This document shows positions 41,835-42,618 of a stretch of 42,618 nt of DNA, piece after piece. The DNA lies in NCBI GenBank assembly GCA_023228145.1, contig JALOBU010000024.1, positions 1 to 42,618 of the forward strand. The letters run 5' to 3'. Numbering within the stretch: the stretch's first letter is position 1; each line of letters begins with the position of its first letter. The notes beneath the pieces are model-generated. The model saw only the letters and a program-made list of their open reading frames with translations. It ran no database searches and was not told where the DNA came from. Both the position numbers and the translations under genes were made by a program. The stretch is from Bacteroidales bacterium (GTDB lineage Bacteria; Bacteroidota; Bacteroidia; Bacteroidales; CAIWKO01).

Positions 41835-42618
41835 ATGGGGAAAATATATACACTACTGAGTAAAAAATTAAAAAACCATTTAATAATTTATACACTTTTT
41901 TTTGTTTTTTTAATTTTTTCTAATTTAAGTTCAGGGTATTCACAGTGTACAAACTGTACGTACAACGCTCCAGCAGGCACACTAAGTGGCACCGCTATAC
42001 AATGGACTCAATCCGGCAGTGGGCTTTACAGCGGATCATACAGTTATTGGTCGCTTGATGCGAATTATTTTTATCAATGGTACAACTATGGTTATGACAC
42101 ATATCTTGTCCTGTATCCACAAAATAATTGTGACACATATTTTTTGGCGTACGACGATAATAATGGCGCAGGAAATGAGTCTATGATAACTTATACCCCT
42201 GGAAGCACCGCTGTCCGCCTTTTAAGTACTTATTATACCTGTGCAAGTGGCACATCATATTCTGGTACATTGAATTATAGAGCCATTCCAAAGACTCCTT
42301 CTATCAGCGCTTCGATTACACAGGTATGTTCCGGAGGAGCTGTTATACTGTATGCCAATAGTGCAAATATTCAGGATGATGATTATATGAATTGCCGGTG
42401 GGGGACCACTTCGGGCGGAACGGAAGCCGGCTATAACACAAATACTATAACTGTAAATCCAACTGTCAACACAACCTATTACTTGCAATACGAAGTGCTT
42501 AGCGGAGCTTATCCTGGTAGTACATTATACTCAAATGTAGCATCTATCACTATATATGTTGATACACAGGCGCCTACCATAACCTGTCCGACAAACAAAA
42601 CGGTAGCTTGCGGTGCCA
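41835..42618 (+). CDS. N-terminal part of a large secreted, HYR-like-domain protein (3' partial)
   Basis: A frame open from ATG 41835 to the right edge (261 codons) begins MGKIYTLLSKKLKNHLIIY, followed by a hydrophobic signal segment ending at SSGYSQ. The mature part is rich in Cys, Tyr, Gly, Ser and Thr. Residues about 35-145 look like a beta domain (QCTNCTYNAPAG, NQCDTYFLAYDDNNG-like acidic turns). A second Ig-like unit follows (about 150-245: SITQVCSGGAVILYA, TNTITVNPTVNTTYYLQYEV). The last visible residues, QAPTITCPTNKTVACGA, begin a HYR-type repeat. Such proteins are usually long T9SS-exported adhesins or surface proteins; the C-terminus is outside the window, so this is unproven. Confidence 0.85.
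   Translation, partial: MGKIYTLLSKKLKNHLIIYTLFFVFLIFSNLSSGYSQCTNCTYNAPAGTLSGTAIQWTQSGSGLYSGSYSYWSLDANYFYQWYNYGYDTYLVLYPQNNCDTYFLAYDDNNGAGNESMITYTPGSTAVRLLSTYYTCASGTSYSGTLNYRAIPKTPSISASITQVCSGGAVILYANSANIQDDDYMNCRWGTTSGGTEAGYNTNTITVNPTVNTTYYLQYEVLSGAYPGSTLYSNVASITIYVDTQAPTITCPTNKTVACGA

Overview
The window looks like a chromosomal segment of a member of the phylum Bacteroidota. The evidence is several type IX secretion system (T9SS) C-terminal sorting domains, a PorP/SprF-type barrel, a TonB-dependent receptor with a carboxypeptidase-like N-terminal domain, DUF4296 and DUF5689 proteins, a long-form urocanate hydratase, and many -7 elements of the Bacteroidota form TAnnTTTG. I see no rRNA, tRNA, CRISPR array, integrase or insertion sequence. 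The only RNA gene is a tmRNA near the right end. Base composition is roughly 40% G+C by eye, with one clearly AT-richer gene at about 13.1-14.0 kb.

Layout. 0-4.6 kb: the end of a T9SS cargo protein, a decayed acetate/succinate transporter gene (satP), and a large secreted protein related to peptide-N-glycosidase F whose N-terminal domain is split by a long insert that includes a LamG-like domain. 4.9-13 kb: housekeeping genes (mfd, a phosphofructokinase with pyrophosphate-type residues, a D-2-hydroxyacid dehydrogenase, a YgiQ-type radical SAM protein) separated by short repeat-rich gaps. 13-18 kb: an AT-rich T9SS protein, cinA with a universal stress protein, and a nucleoside phosphorylase/PfkB kinase pair. 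18.1-21.1 kb: a three-gene cassette of ECF sigma factor, an anti-sigma-like/transmembrane/PorP barrel fusion, and a small lipoprotein with a type B T9SS domain. It is followed by a branched inverted repeat and an OmpA-family gene with thrombospondin type 3 repeats. 23-34.5 kb: a secreted-enzyme locus of subtilisin protease, endonuclease/exonuclease/phosphatase, TonB-dependent receptor, DUF5689 surface lipoprotein, endonuclease I and a lamin-tail/OB-fold protein. 34.7-41 kb: dolichyl-phosphate-mannose-synthase-like glycosyltransferase, dihydroorotase, DUF4296 lipoprotein, urocanate hydratase, a frameshifted ACP phosphodiesterase and another lipoprotein. 41-42.6 kb: tmRNA and the start of a large secreted protein.

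How the genes may work together. The sigma/PorP/type B cassette reads as a self-contained envelope signalling module, in which an outer-membrane T9SS accessory barrel is physically tied to a cytoplasmic anti-sigma-like segment next to its sigma factor. The 25-34.5 kb block reads as a nucleic-acid scavenging locus: three secreted proteins of nuclease type or association, an outer-membrane receptor and a surface lipoprotein. The phosphorylase/kinase pair at 16-18 kb could handle nucleosides inside the cell. Both are inferences from gene content and order. The two most interesting regions are these two loci. The clearest smaller signals are the split PNGase F-like protein, the branched inverted repeat before the OmpA gene, the 8-base tandem repeats around 9.8 and 11.1 kb, and the two broken genes.
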